Of a DNA stretch of 64,000 nt, positions 23,330-37,348 are shown piece after piece. How positions within the stretch are numbered: the stretch's first letter is position 1; the number at the start of each line of letters is the position of its first letter. The position numbers and the translations under genes were made by a program. This stretch comes from Hydractinia symbiolongicarpus (lineage: Eukaryota > Cnidaria > Hydrozoa > Anthoathecata > Hydractiniidae). The stretch is taken from NCBI RefSeq assembly GCF_029227915.1, contig NC_079889.1:432001-496000 (forward strand). Direction: 5' to 3'. A model generated the notes under the pieces. It did not search any database, was not told where the DNA came from, and worked only from the letters and a program-made list of their open reading frames with translations.

Positions 23330-25380
23330 ATTGTTTTTAGTTTATTGTAAATATTTTCTTAAGGGCGAGTTTTAACGCGAAAATTTGTTTTTATTTTTAC
23401 AATAAATTTAACTAAAGTTTTGCTCTTTCATGAGTGTATATTATTAGAAAAACTAAAAATAATATATAATCAGTGCTTTAGAAAGCATTGTTTGGGGGGA
23501 TGGGCGGGGCTACTTTTATTTTCTCCATAAGTAACATTATGACACTCCGAGAGCATCAATTTTGACTTCACTTTGTGGAGAAGGATGCATTTTTGCCAAC
23601 GAAACGTTTACTATAAAAAATAACAATGGCTATTTAATGATTGTGTCGAATGTGTTTTTGTTTTTTTCGTAAAACAACATGACTTCATTTTGACGTGATA
23701 TGGATATTCAATATGGAGGACGGAAAGTTGCTTTTTTTCTTTTTGAATATGCTGTGAACTAATAATAACACCCCAGGAAAATTTCTTTCTTTTTTGTAAG
23801 GACGCATGAGGTCGAGATGACTTGCAGTGTCTTCTAGAAATTTCACTTCACTTTTTAGAATTACCCCAGTGGATTGTATATATAGTATTTTAATTTGAAT
23901 TGGTTTGCATTTAATATATTTTCATATAAAGTTTGTAATATATTAAAAATGTTGAGTATTATTTTTCCTAAGACATTTCAAAGTTGAACTGTTTTAAACT
24001 ATTGTTCTTTTTGTTTCTTTTTCTGTTGTTTGACCACTGAACAAACCACGAAAAAGGACTCTTTAATGCAGAAATCAAACAAAATTCATTTTTGTTAACC
24101 AAAAAAAATCAAATTTGTCACTTGTGGTATGCTTTTTAAGATAAACGTTGGATCTATAAATGGAATGTTTTTCTCGCATTGATAGAACTCTCTATGAACA
24201 CACTTTATCTGCGGATGATCCGGTTAATGCCAGAAAAGGATTCCGTTCAATCTCCTCCGCGTAGTTGTTTAACACAGTCGTGTAAATTTGTTGATATATG
24301 TTCCAACTTTACTCAGGGTGTCGTCTAAACCTTGAAATCCTTGAAATATTCCTTGCTTGTGTGCTCAACAACCTTGACATGTGGCAAAAGTTCGTCGAAA
24401 ACATTGGGAAATGAAAAAAACGATTGAAAATAAAAGATTTGGCAGATACCCTTTGTTGAAATGTGTATATCACGAGCCTATAATTCAGCGCCTGCGTGGT
24501 TCAAAAAATGACAGAAGGATTTGTTTTGGTGACACAAACTGATAAGTCATGAAATATCAGCATGTGATTTCGACTTTTCGTATGATAAACATTTCAAGTG
24601 TAGAAAACGTGGGAATTTGAAAAGCGCATCACATGCTAATAAATGATGATATTCTGAGATTTTTTTTACAGTATCAAGATCTGAAAATGAAATCTCGTTT
24701 CCTGATTGGTTTTTCGCTTCTTGGTAATCGGCAACAAAAGTCTTATAATAAGTTTTAGAAATATTGTTGTTGTTTTTTTAAATGAAATTTTTATTTCATT
24801 CTATTACCCTGTTTCACTTTCGTTACAAAACATGTTCCGTATGACAAAACAAAATGAACTCATAAAAATTTATGGAATAATGGATGATTGCGGCTAAAAC
24901 TTATGTGTAATTAAAATTAACGAGATAGTGTTAAAATGACGTTGGGAAAATTGGTTTGTTTGTTTTTGGTTGGCTCTGCGATGGAGAATATGTGGTTGAA
25001 ACTCGTTTACCCGTCTAAAATTTAAGCATTTTCTGAAGAATTAATAACTTTTTTTGTCTCTTTTGCATCAAAGAGTAATAGAATCTTATTGCCACTGCAT
25101 ATTTCTTGGAAAAGGACGACTATTTTATCATAAAAGCCATACCTTCCTAACTGAACTCTAGTAACAAAACAACACTAGCCACTAGATAACTGAGGCATAA
25201 ACAGAGGAACGTGCCCTATTCAAAACATTTCGAGCGAACCCGGGCTGCAGTGGGCAATCCACAATTTTTTAGTTCACATTTTGTTAAGAGTTGTATATAG
25301 CTAGCTACTATATATTAAATTATTGGTATATTAGGATTGTTGTTTTAGTGCTAACTAAAGAAATATATTTATATACAAAG
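23330..25380. other. Intergenic stretch between the EFCAB5-like and caspase genes
   Basis: AT-rich sequence with no convincing exon on either strand. It probably contains the caspase promoter and any 5'UTR, which I could not locate. Confidence 0.5.
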
Positions 25381-25391
25381 ACTTTTTTAAA

Positions 25392-28300
25392 ATGCAAGCT
25401 AAACATCGAGAATCACTTCGGAAACATCGATTGGAGTTATGTCGAGGCATGGACAATCACAGCAAATCTGTTGTTACTCAATTAGTGGACAGAAAAATTA
25501 TGACAAATACTGATGAACAAATAATAATAAGAGAAGTTTCTTCTGTAAAACAAAATGAAAAGATATTAGATACTTTAACTAAACGAGGTCCGAAAGCATT
25601 TCAAACATTTATAGAAATTTTAAATGATATGGGTCTAAACCAATTAACTGCCTTGTTGCTGGGAGATAATGAAAACCAAACAGGTAAGTACTTACATTTT
25701 CTGTTTTGAAACTGGTTTTTTGGGTTATATATTATGTGTTTAGAAGGGGAAGTGCATAAAAAAAATCTTAGTTGTGTAAATTTTTAAAATGCGTAAAAAA
25801 AATCTTATAACTGTAAAAATAATTTTACATGCAGGCTGAAATTCTCCATGTCATCACCCCTGTAATGTCTTTCTTATATATAAAACGGGTGAGAAAAAAT
25901 CTTATCCAACTAAAAAGTGGAATGAAATATAGGTTCTGTTTAAAGAAGTGGTCCCGCGTAAAAACATCTGTATCATTTTCTTCACTTAGATTTAATTTTC
26001 TTCCATTCTATTCGTCATTGTTTTTGGAGGCCAGACAAAACAAAACAGAAAGAAGTGGTTATTAATTATGATAATTAATGCTTATCACGCTCTTTCTTTT
26101 TTTCCTTAGCTTGACAGGGATTACTGCATATTATAAAAGCATTCTCCCCTGTTGTGTAAAATACCCAACAGGGGAGAATGCTCATTGTGATAGTTGAAGA
26201 CAGTTGCAGCACTATGGAGATAATTAACTTTAGAGTATGGGGGGAATTTTGAAAATTTAGATATTCTAATTGTCTAGATCTGATAATGTCTCCGTAAGGA
26301 AAAGGCTAACTGTTTGAACAAAGGAAAATAATCAAAAAGTAAGACAGCTAGCGAGGCGAAGCTGTCTTCAGAAACAACAACAAGAAGTGGTCAGTGTTGC
26401 AAAGAAGTCTGATTTCAGTAAGTTAAAACGTTTAAATAATAAAGATTAACACAGAAACTTTGATTGATTTATCTGATTTATCATGTTCGGAACATTGTGG
26501 ATACATTCATAAAAGCATTACGATAGAAACACGCCTACGGATACTCTCCCTCATTCATTATTTTTTCTGTAATGGAATGAATCCAGCAACCATGTGATCG
26601 ATTTTGCCGTGCGTTTATTATCGCATGTTTCGTGCAATGAAAATGTAATGGCGGTTCTGTAGGCTAAGAGAAATTGGGGTGAGTTTTCTATTTCTATGAA
26701 ACATTTGAACATGTTCTGGTTGTCATTTTTCAATAAAATTTCCAGGATAATGTTTTCTCATGTATATCTTTCAATTTTTACTATAAAATAGATACCTCAA
26801 AAAAAGTTGCCTACAGGGTGATTACGCGCCTTTGAATAAGCGCCTACCCCAAATGAGTATTACAGCAATCTCTCTCAATCTCCAGCCAAAGCCATCCATC
26901 TGTCCCTTTTTTCTTTTAAGTTGCAAAAAAGTTATATATATTGTTAATTTGTTAATTTTATTGACATTATGTCAAGACATATATAATTGCATTTTAGACT
27001 GACATTATTAGTTTTAAAAATTAGCAAAGCCATTGTATTGGACTTTAAAGTTTGAGGCAGAAATGGTTTAAACTAGGTGACATCATTTCCCATGTGTGAC
27101 TGCCTGGGACCAAATTGAATAAGTTGAAACTAGATTAGGCCACCTCTTTTTGGAACAGACTGGTTGTGGTTGATGTCATCAAAAAACCTTCAAACCCTAA
27201 TATCTTTTTTACGATTTGTCACAACTGATAAAAATAATGTGTATGATACACATCATTTTTATCAGTTCTTGAAGTTCATTACAATAGAGGCAATGGGTTA
27301 ATGCTTTTTGAAAACAATTTTTTGTGTATTGACGATCATTGATGACATCATCTAAATTTAATTAACAGATCTTTTCCATTGTTGATTTTTTCCACAAGCT
27401 TACTAACCAAGCTTGTGGAAAAGGGTCATTCTGTGCCAATTCAACCAGACCATGTCACCCACCTTATATTTGGATGGTTTCTGACATGTATATATATAAG
27501 TTTATATTCACACTGGAAATCTAATATGTTTTAATGACCATTTTTAAATGAATCACAACTTATGTATTAGAAGATGTTTTGGACTGAAATTTTGTACACA
27601 ACTAATTACAGTAAAGAAGGTTCAGAAATATTGAAAAACAAGGTGATTAGAGATTAACAATAATCAAAACAATAATATAATAAACAATAATAATTGCCCA
27701 AATCAAGAATGGCACCTTATACTCTGCTGATGTAGATGCCCAGTGCATGAAAGAGAATGGCAACTTTGGACTACAGCCAGTATTCGGCTTTTGCATGTTG
27801 CGTTTTAAGTCATGGGCAGGAAGGTATTCTGTATGGAACAGACGGTACTGTCGATATCAAAGAATTAACTGTGTTTTTTTGAGGCAAGAACTTGGCTGGA
27901 AAACCAAAAATGTTTTTCTTTCAAGCATGTCAATTTAATAATTTTAAAGTATAAACATTCCGTTTTTTTATAAAAACTGTATATAGTTAAAATTATATTT
28001 ACCTAAAAAAGAACAACTTTTGTATAACTATCAGTTTGTTGTCAACAAAAGTCATTAAACTACCAATACCTAATTACCTAAACCTGATGAAGAGGTTGTA
28101 GAAGCACTAGATAAAGATTGCTTTGCATGTAATATATTTTGATTTCCAAAAATCTTTGATATGGTTAAATATATTAAACAAACTTGAATGTTGTGGTGTA
28201 AGAGAGCTAAGCCACGGCTCAAAAACAATATAAAACAGTATATTAAGGTTCAAAATCTTCAATCAAAAATTTATGGAGTACCATATTGCTAAGTGCTTGC

Positions 28301-31300
28301 ACCCTTTCTTTTCCTGGTTTATAAATATTATATAAAATATATAAATATATAAAACCTTGCAGAATGCTTAAACGTAAGGTTATCAAGGGGTTTTGAAGTC
28401 AGAAATTCCATCAATCATCATCAAAATTAGTAATTGATAAAATGTGTTCAGAGGGATGAGTTACCTAAAATTAACTTGCAACAAATCCAACTCAATCATT
28501 GGAGATCTGAAGCAATTCAAGAGTGATCTACTGCGCATTAATGACAGTTGAAATTCTTATTCTAATTCTAAAGCCATTGAACCAATCAAAATGCGGTACT
28601 TATGCGCATGATTCTGTGTTGGTGGACCTTTTGAATGTTTAACAACTCATAACAGCATCGCCAATAAGAGAAGAATCTAATGCAAAATTGCTTTGAACTT
28701 AGCACAAAGGAGAAAGAGTGAGAATGGTTAAATGTACCAGGTGATGTGCAAAAATCATTTTATTGGAAACACAGACGTATGTTGACAAAAAGAAATTTAT
28801 AACCATGATCAATGTTTACTTTCTTTGCCATTTGAAGAAAGCAAACTAAATGTGGCAAATAACCTAGTCATAGCTAAAAGAAGACTCAACGTTTTTTAAA
28901 CACTACAAAAACTTCATACACACACAATATTGAAGAATGGAGGTAACAAATTTAAAAATAGAAAGTAGAAAAAAAGCTGGTGTCTTAACAAAGAAATCCT
29001 TAACAGACCACATCTAAACAACCAAATCATTGGAGTTTTAAGTCGATTTGTGGGTTTTGTCTCACTAACGTTCAATTGTCAAAAAAAAAAATTGATTTTT
29101 TATCTTTATAAACCAGAAAAGTATGACACTATCGTGATCCACATGTCATGACCACAACCCATAAAGTTACACATATAGAAACAAGTATTTAACCAGAATG
29201 TAATCTACTTTGTAACCATACTTACTAAATTCACATAATTTTGTTTTAATATTGTAACCAGCAATGTTAAAAAAATATTAAGATTTTGTGGGATACTTTG
29301 AAAAATCAAAAAAATGTTGCATATTAATTTTTGAATCTGTTTTTACATATTTTTAACTATCAAATTCGTTTTATTGTACAAATTTAAAATTAGAGTGAAA
29401 AGCCTCTATATAAAATATCAACTAAAATTAGATTTGAAATGTCATCTGGATGTTATAACTGACTTGCAAGTTACCTCATTTTTGTTATTTTATAAACAAG
29501 AGTGCTGAATCTTTTGCTAGATACAACAAGCTTAAAAAAGTTTAATTATTCTTCGTTAAATAAAAATGCAGTTATAAATATATTATGTTCTTTTTTTACA
29601 TGTTATTTCTCTTATTATTTTACATATTCATGGTTTATTGTAGTTAACGACACCCTAGACGGTCGACCAGCTCCGGACGAAAAACAGAAAACAACAGATA
29701 GTAGTAGCACAAGTCCTGTTGATAAGCTAGCAAAACTGGATGATGATATTGACACGGTTGACATGCCTCCACACGGTAACAATAAATATACATAACAAAT
29801 CTTGCAGTATATATAGCTAATAATTCGGACTCAGTTGGATACTGATGACCAGCTCTGTGCATACTTTTACTAGAAGACGAGCATTCTTTGTACATGCCAA
29901 ATCTTTTAAAACCGATACTCTTCTGTTGCGGCTGAGGAGGTCATATGTGCAAGAATGATAACAAAGACTTATTAATTAACAAAATTCATTTGTCTTTTCT
30001 GATATCTTTGATTTTTTCTATTTTTTTCCCTCAAGATAATTTTTAACCACTACCTCTACACACCTATTTTAGGTGTGTAGATAGGTCAAAAGAAATCTTT
30101 TAAAACCTGAGCATGTTTTATCAAAAAAATGAATGTTTTAAAGCAACTAGTATCTTTATTTGAATAAGAGTTTTAATGGACAAATATATTGGTAACTATT
30201 CTTCTTCTTCTTTTTTTGGTTTCTAGAGCAAGAGGATGGAAGATTCGGCGGAATAGGAGGAAAGAAGAAAACAGACGTGCCATCTAAAATGGAGACGGTG
30301 GAAACACCCATGGACATTTGTTTCAATCCGGAAGATTGCTACTCAATGAAGAGGTTACCACGTGGTCGATTCCTTCTAATTAACAACAAAGACTTTTTGC
30401 CCGAATCAGGAATGGCGCCTTATACTCGGAACGGTACGGATGTAGATGCGCAGTGCATGAAAGAGCTGTTTGAAGAACTAGGCTTTGACGTCGAATACCA
30501 TCGAAACATTACCGTTTACGAAATCAGGAAAGCTTTTAAGAAAATGGCAACTTTGGACTACAGCCAGTATTCGGCTTTTGCATGTTGCGTTTTAAGTCAT
30601 GGCCAAGAAGGTATTCTGTATGGAACAGACGGTACTGTCGATATCAAAGAATTAACTGCGTTTTTTCGGGGCAAGAACTTGGCTGGAAAACCAAAAATGT
30701 TTTTCTTCCAAGCATGTCAAGGTAAGAGCATGTTTTCAACCTTTTTAGAGGGGGCGGGTATATTGGGGTCGCATTTTAAAGGGAGGGGGGTGGGAGGTGA
30801 TAATTTTACCCATCCCTGTTGAATTATAGCAATGACAAACCCTATAACTATGAAACTTGGTACAGTAGGTAACCAAAAGAAGAGAAATGATTTAACATGT
30901 TAAAGTGTTATAATTAACATTAGATGTCAGAACTACAGATTCCAATTTCTTGGTCCTAGTGTTCTCGTAGGTTTAAATAAATTGTTCTACACATATGCCT
31001 TCAGAATAAACGGTGAGGATAACGAATTAATGATTGGTTGAAATTTCGATAAATCTTTAATTCATCCGTTCACCAGTTAAATCCTGAACGGCAGGGCGGG
31101 AATAAAAAGAGGCCTTAAATTGACTTTATTATCAAATTTAGATTTGAATGTAAAAAAAGCTAGCCTGGATTACTATCACGGTGACTGAATAACGGTTCAG
31201 AGTTCTATGCTTTTAAAACTACATGCATCTTTCATAGGCTTCAAAAAATATTGGATGCATGAAGCGTAGTCATAGTGATCACTTCTTAAAGTTTTTTTTA

Positions 31301-32306
31301 ATACCAATTTCACTGGATTTGTCTGATAATTTTTTTTCTGCTGACTTCTTTTCTAAGTAGTTACATCATTTAAGAAATGCTTTTACATAAGTGCTATTCT
31401 TTGTGTACAGGTTCTGAATACATGGATGGAGTTGAACGCGATTCAAGTATGGAAGACGAGACAGACGGACCTCCTGAGTATGGTAATGAAATTTCTCTTC
31501 CAACGGAAGCAGATTTCTTATATGCGTACTCAACGGTTCCGGGATATTATTCGTGGAGAAACTCTGTCAAAGGCTCTTGGTAAGCCGCCTACGTCTTTGT
31601 TCTCTACGCCAGTATATACAAGAAATCACGGACTCTGTTTTTCCTACTATCTGTCAGAACAAAAACCGACAAGACCTAATTAATTTATGTATATTATAAT
31701 ACCCGTATATGTCTGTATGTCATGCAAAATGGTAACTGCAGTAACGAGACACACAACATGCGGTAAATAAAGGACGGGCGAACCCGTGGATTTATCTACG
31801 TGTCACCGACTAGTACTTAGGAATAGTGGTATACCACCGTATACGGAAGAAGTTTGGAACGCATACAGAATAAAACTTTTTTAGTAATGGTTCGATACTT
31901 CAGCTATTATGAATTTTTTCTATTCTGCAAATTAAACGTAAAGGGTTCGGTACTTAAGCCTAAACGTTTTAGGAATTTCACGTAGTGCGTTAATATAGGG
32001 GTTCGGTACTTTAGCTGTTCTGTAATTTTTCTATTCAGCAAATTAACTATTTTATTATTCTCCGCTCTTTTGATGTATAGGTTTATCCAAGCCATCGTAG
32101 AAGTTTTTCGAAAGTACGCTCATAAAATGGATGTTGTTCGAATGCTGACACGTGTGAATCAAATTGTGTCAACGAAGAAGTCTCAGACTGGTCAACGCCC
32201 TTCCCATCACAAACGACAGATTTCATCCGTCATCACACAACTAAGAAAGGAAATTTACCTCTTTCCACCGCACGGCCCTCTAAAAGAACTGAAAGCTGAT
32301 TATTAG
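25392..32306 (+). CDS. CARD-containing initiator-type caspase
   Basis: Five exons join in phase: 25392-25683, 29644-29775, 30227-30721, 31411-31579, 32081-32306 (TAG), giving 437 residues. Residues 1 to about 92 form a CARD-like helical bundle, the adaptor-binding domain of initiator caspases such as caspase-2, caspase-9 and CED-3. A short polar linker follows. The large subunit has RGRFLLINN, substrate-pocket arginine in YTRNGTD, catalytic His266 in VLSHG and catalytic Cys305 in QACQG. The acidic segment at about 307-335 is a likely inter-subunit cleavage region. The small subunit has the pocket motif YYSWRNSVKGSW (split by the last intron) and runs to the end. All key residues are present, so an active cysteine protease of apoptosis is predicted. 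The 4-kb first intron holds a broken copy of exon 3. Which vertebrate caspase is closest cannot be decided here. Confidence 0.93.
26138..26182. repeat. Perfect 17-bp-arm hairpin in caspase intron 1
   Basis: AGCATTCTCCCCTGTTG and its exact complement are separated by 11 bases. GC-richer than its surroundings. Confidence 0.9.
27223..27267. repeat. Imperfect hairpin, ~20-bp arms
   Basis: AACTGATAAAAAT plus an ATGTGTAT-like stretch pairs with ATACACAT plus ATTTTTATCAGTT with one or two irregularities. Caspase intron 1. Confidence 0.75.
27388..27422. repeat. Perfect 14-bp-arm hairpin
   Basis: TTTTCCACAAGCTT, seven-base loop ACTAACC, then the exact complement. Caspase intron 1. Confidence 0.9.
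27694..27933 (+). pseudogene. Broken copy of caspase catalytic exon inside intron 1
   Basis: Matches parental exon 3 from 30397 to 30720 at high identity by eye. It differs by a 77-base deletion (parental 30466-30542), a net loss of seven bases in an earlier block, scattered substitutions, and an in-frame TGA where the parent has TTTTTTCGGGG. The copy stops one base short of the parental exon end and has no donor site or poly(A) tract. The codons around the catalytic His and Cys survive, but the segment cannot encode a working domain. It is an internal partial duplication about 2.5 kb upstream of its source. Confidence 0.9.
30050..30082. repeat. Short 11-bp-arm hairpin
   Basis: CTACACACCTA, three-base loop TTT, then TAGGTGTGTAG. 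It lies in the intron just before the catalytic exon of the caspase gene. Confidence 0.8.
31695..31815. repeat. ACTAGT/CCACGGG-family repeat
   Basis: Single unit: TATAATACCCGTATATGTCTG, split by family variation, a CAAAATGGTAACTGCAGTAA block, CATGCGGTAAATAAAGGACG, GGCGAACCCGTGGATTTAT and a CACCGACTAGT end. It lies in the last caspase intron. Confidence 0.75.
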
Positions 32307-34349
32307 AAGCTAGTTAATATTTTAATATTTTTAAAGAATGTGTTTTTGTTTTGATATGTTTTTGATTGGTTGATAGAATAAGGCGTTTGCTATGCCTAAC
32401 TGAACCAATGATATTGTAGATCCTACAATATGATTGGTCGATAAAAACACTGTATTCAAATTTTCGCAATGCATTAATTGTGTAATAGTGCCTTGTCCTT
32501 GATTTTTTCTATAAGGAAAATTTTTTTTTCCTATATAAAAAATGAGTGTTTTGTCAGACCTGTTTTGTGTTTAGAATGCACGAAATATTTTGACTGAAAT
32601 ACTAAATTCGATGCATTTTAAAGACTCCCGAGAATTTTTCTACAGGCTAACAACTACAGTTTGAAAAAACACTTTTTAGATAAGCGACAAGCAACATCTT
32701 TCTTGTGTTTTGATTTCATTACTTTAACCTTATTTTTAGTAACTTTATAATAGTTTCAAACACAGTAAAAAATAAAATGCAAATTATTAGATTTTTGTAC
32801 ATATTAACACACGCTCGTAAATCTTCAAAAATCTATTTATGCTGTTGGTTATTTCTAATAAATAATTTTTAAGGTTTTAAGTAAACAAGGGCGCTGTTTT
32901 TGAGCGGTGATGCTGTTTGTTCTCAATTGGACAAACATGAGCACACGATTTGCTTTTAAACAAGTTGATTAAACAAGTTAAAAACAATGTGTAAAAACAT
33001 GCTTTAACTTATACCTACAAAGGGGCAGAAAAAAAGACGTGCAAAAGTTGTGCTGTTTTCTTATCCCCAGGGTCGCGGGTTACTTAACATGAAAATACGG
33101 TGTGTGACATCATGGAAACTTTATGTTTTGTAGTTCGGTTATTTTAATTGAGTTTGAGTGCACATAGTTCGTTTTCTAACTATCAAGACAGTTTGACCAC
33201 GTCTATTCAATCACACGCACGGATAGTTCGACTTTGTTTTGTATTTCGTTCAAAAGATTATGTTTTGGTTTTAATTTTGGTAGTGATTTTAGTATTTTTC
33301 CAGTACATATAATTTTTTCCTTTCAACAGCGAACGCTACGTATTTTTCCCCATGTACTTTTCATCTAAATATCCGAGAAAAAGTTCAGTGAAAAGAAAGA
33401 AAAACCTCAGTGGAGGAGTGTTTTATATCATTTAGTTTTTCTTTAAAATTTTGATTAATATAATAAGTGTGACATATATATAAATATATAGTCTTAATAT
33501 TTGTCAGAAAATGTTTTTTTAAATGCGTACTTGTATCTTTTTACCGTTAAATGAAAACATAAAAAATAATTTGAAGATTTTGAGCTTTGTGGTTAAGCAT
33601 ATAAAAGAAAATAACGTAGGATTCTGGTAAACCTGCGCCAGTCTTGCTATCACACTTGGAACAAGATGTATTTGAAGTTATATTTTAGCACATTAGGCCA
33701 CGGACATACTGTATTTAGCTGTGTTAAAGTTGTTCCTTATAGGATTTCCTTCTAATGTTATCTTAAGTAAAAGCTTAAGTGGGCTTTATATAAAAGAGCT
33801 TGAAAAGTTGTCTATGAATCTTTTAAAATATCTCAAACGGTTTTAATAATTATGCTAATTAATGCATGACATCACGGATTAGAACAAATGGGGTTTTAGG
33901 GGTTATCAAGGTATGTAAATATGTTTTCGCCTATCCAGTTTGATTTTTTGAACATATTTACATGAATATTAATACCTAGTTTTCTGATTCTAATTCATAT
34001 CAGCAATTGTTCCGAGTCGAACTAAGCTTTTTTACGCAAACAAATGTCAGAGCAAATCCCTAAAATTCAAATCTACCTCATTAACAAGTCCTGAATTAAA
34101 TTTTTTAAATAATGGAGGAGTTAATTATATCTGTTCAGGTGAGTGAGGCGATACGCGCTCAAAATAATATATCTAAAATCACGAGTTTTGTACATGTGCA
34201 AACGAATGTGTGAGAAAACTTACTAATTAACAAGTTGGGTTCATTTATTATTTTTCAGCAAAAATATATTTAGCATCTCTGGTTCCTATATCGCCTTGTG
34301 TGACAACAACACTAAGTTTCTGATTTTTGATTTAAAAACTTTACCAACC

Positions 34350-34440
34350 TCGTCCCCAGGGTCTTGTGGCCCATGGGCCGTTATTACAGAGTGGCACTTC
34401 ATCAACAATGCCCTTGGAAGAAGGTTGAAATTTTACCATA
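34350..34440. repeat. 'Cctcgtccccagggtctt' repeat, copy 1
   Basis: CCTCGTCCCCAGGGTCTTxTG, then a GCCGTTATTACAGAGTGxC block and ATGCCCTTGGAAGAAGG. It matches 53613-53690 in order and composition, where the end CCCTGGGAACGAGG is complementary to the start. Confidence 0.6.
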
Positions 34441-34660
34441 CGTTTTAATTTATTAACACACTCTTCAAGTATAGATTTGAAGTAAAATACTAACCCCCTC
34501 CCCTCCTCAATAAGACCCCCTACAATCAGGTTACTGAATATGGCTGAAATATTTCTTGTACTTGGTCACAAACATTTGAAATCCACAGTACAGTAAGTAA
34601 AAAGTTCGAAATACAAGGACACACAATTCCAGGATTAAGATATTAAAATTAACGGAACGT

Positions 34661-34847
34661 TTGATATCCTTGGAGTTCTAACTTATTGGCTGGCTCTATT
34701 TCCCCTTCAACCTAACTTTAATTATGTTATCAATTACAGCATTCTCCTATTTGTGTTTGTCTGCCACACTAGCTGGCTAGTGTGGCGGTCAGGAGATGAC
34801 TCCAAATGGACTGACAACACTAAATGTTAGACGTATGTAACCAAGGT
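34661..34847 (-). mobile_element. SINE-like element family B, copy 1 (truncated head)
   Basis: Shares with 43021-43265, in the same order: CTTG(G)AG, a GGCTGGCTCT(A/T)T block, ATGTTA, GGCAxAC, a hairpin around GCTGGCTAGTG, CGGTCAG, AAATGG(A/G)CTGACAACACTA. The tRNA-like head of the other copy is missing here. Confidence 0.65.
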
Positions 34848-37348
34848 ACATAAAGTATTTCCTTTCTGTTAAAATAAATTTTTACAACATAACATGAAAA
34901 TATCAGAAGTTATTACATGTAGAAAGTTTATACTTTAATCCCATCAATCTCCTAGTTAATGATATGACTTCGTGATCAAGGTACCTACTACATCATCTCA
35001 AACTTAGGCCTAAAAACTTTCCTAATTGTTATGAAAGAAGCGAATGCATCTTGTTGGTAAAGTACAAAAAATATCCACTTACGTGTATGTGTATGCGCTG
35101 GTCTTATTCCTGTGTTATTTGCTTTTTTCTATGTAGCAAAGTTTATTCTTTCGAGTACCTACAAGAATACGAATGAAAATCTCCTTCTTTTTACATTAAA
35201 ATCAACAAAATTCAGATGTCTTTAATGTAACAGCGTTCACCGTACGTTTTTTCTGTCTTTAAGCTAAAATGGTAGCTGCGAGTAGCGACGGGTAAATTAC
35301 CGTTATTTTTTCGCGGACAACGGTCACCTAGCTACAATTTTGAAGAAGGTTGGGTATCTTTAGGATAGATTTTGAGTTAAACTTGTTATATGAAGGGGAT
35401 AATTGACTATATTTCTTTCTATGTATTGTGTATATTATTAACTCAACACAAAAAAAAAATTGAATAAAAATATATTTTCTTTATAATTAGTAGATGAAAA
35501 GTGATTAAGTCGTAAAATTTTTATGCAGTAAAATTGATTAAACTTTGTGCAAAGCACTTAATATATTTACCAACCTTTTTTACTGATTAGCTTAACATTC
35601 TTGTAATTATAAACCTGTACAACTTCCTAAGATTTTTCTCCTGATCAAGCAATATTGTAAAACCTTTAATACTTGCCTCATACCAAACAAACTTTAGTTC
35701 CAAAAATTATTTTTTGTACCTATTGCTTTAATTTTCTTTGTTCATCCTTCTCGGAACATAACAGGATAAAAATAACACCTTCTGTCATTAATGACATTGT
35801 TGAGTAAGTAAGCACACATTTCAATAGAATGACGCAATATTTAATAAAGTTTTTGCTTTGTGTCATATGAAATTCTAAGAGAAGCCTGTTTTTAGAAATT
35901 ATCAACAAAAGCTAGCCTGTGCCGCAGTTTGAAGCTTGCGTTATTTATTTATTTATTTTAATTTATTTCAGTGTAAAATTCTTAAAAAAATTTATAGGTA
36001 AGTGATACTAGATATGAGGGGCTTCTCCAAATTTGTGCCCAGATCTTTATCTCGTTTTCAGCTACAGTATGTAAAGCAATTATGGAAGCGACGATATAGG
36101 GACCCTTATGTAGACCATGCGCTAAGATATTTGCTGAATAAAAAAATTGTTTATTTAAGTACATAATTTGGATAGCCATTTTGAAGTCGCCAACCCCAGG
36201 TTTCTGATAAATTTTTCTTTAGCTACAATAAAAACCTGTAATCTTTTTCTTATTTTCACAACTATCTGTGAGAATTTTGATAGAATGTCAGTTTTTTTTT
36301 TCCAGACGTCAAAAATATCATCCTTGTCTGGTTTTTGAATCTCCAAAAATTGCAATGCAAAAAATGTTAAGTGTTTCCTTACTCTAGGTAAAAGATCCTG
36401 TTGTATTTTTGCAAATAAATGAGATACCAGAAACGTTTTGATCTCATTTTTTCAAGCCCACAGAAAGCTAAATTGCTCCATGAAAGCGGGAGAGGAGGGA
36501 TGTAGTGTCTCTTTGAGGGGCTACTATGATTAGCCCTGAGGGACTGAACATCTAGCTACACGGGCTATTTAAATAATCTTAAAACGATGCAAGTTATCAA
36601 CCTCAAATTTATTCTCCATGGCATCTTGTGTCTTTTTTGACATCAGTGCGGTGATTTTGTGTATCACAACATCTAGCTAGTTGTGGCCAAGAAAAGAAGT
36701 TTTCCCCCTTTTTTTTAAGTTATTAGAAAGTGTGTGCAAATGTCTCCCTGACATTAAATTGTTACGAGGCTATTTTTCTTTCTCTGTTACAAATACATGA
36801 GCAGATGTACAAGCAGTATAGCTTCATCCTAAATGTTTATCGGCTTACGTCATCTGTTTATTATTTGTTGACACTTTCGATATTTCTACGAATGTACGGA
36901 CAAAGGGTCGACTTCCATGAAGGATTGCTTATTACATGTCCAGACATATAATTCCATTTAGCTACCATTCCTCATAATTTCTTTGTGACATAAGAAGAAG
37001 TTAAAGGTTTAGAACGAAGTTGCTCACCAGTTAAACCCCATTCTCCGGCAGATGAAAATAACAACCTTGTTTCCTTATTCTTTATCATGGACCAGTAAGA
37101 CATTGATCAATTAGGCCTTGGACCGAAGGTGAATATTGGAAACTAAAAGTTATTTTAAACTATCATGTTAAATAAAAGGGAATTTAATTAATTTTGTTTT
37201 CTAGAAAGAAAAATCTTATGATTAATACGAGCCTTAAACACGTGATTTTATCGGCGATATAAAAAGTAAAAAAATGACGTGAATTTTGTAGTTGTTGGAA
37301 TTGCGTCTCGAGAAGAGAACATTTCCTGAGAAACAACTTAACACGAGA

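Larger units (their letters stand above)
32310..37270. other. Intergenic stretch between caspase and cupin genes
   Basis: About 5 kb, AT-rich, no convincing exon on either strand. It holds one SINE-like element (34661-34847), a CCCAGGG-type repeat (34350-34440) and simple ATTT runs near 35940. Confidence 0.5.

Noticed and set aside
27747-27938. 63-codon ORF in caspase intron 1
   Set aside because: It is the wrong frame of the broken exon copy.
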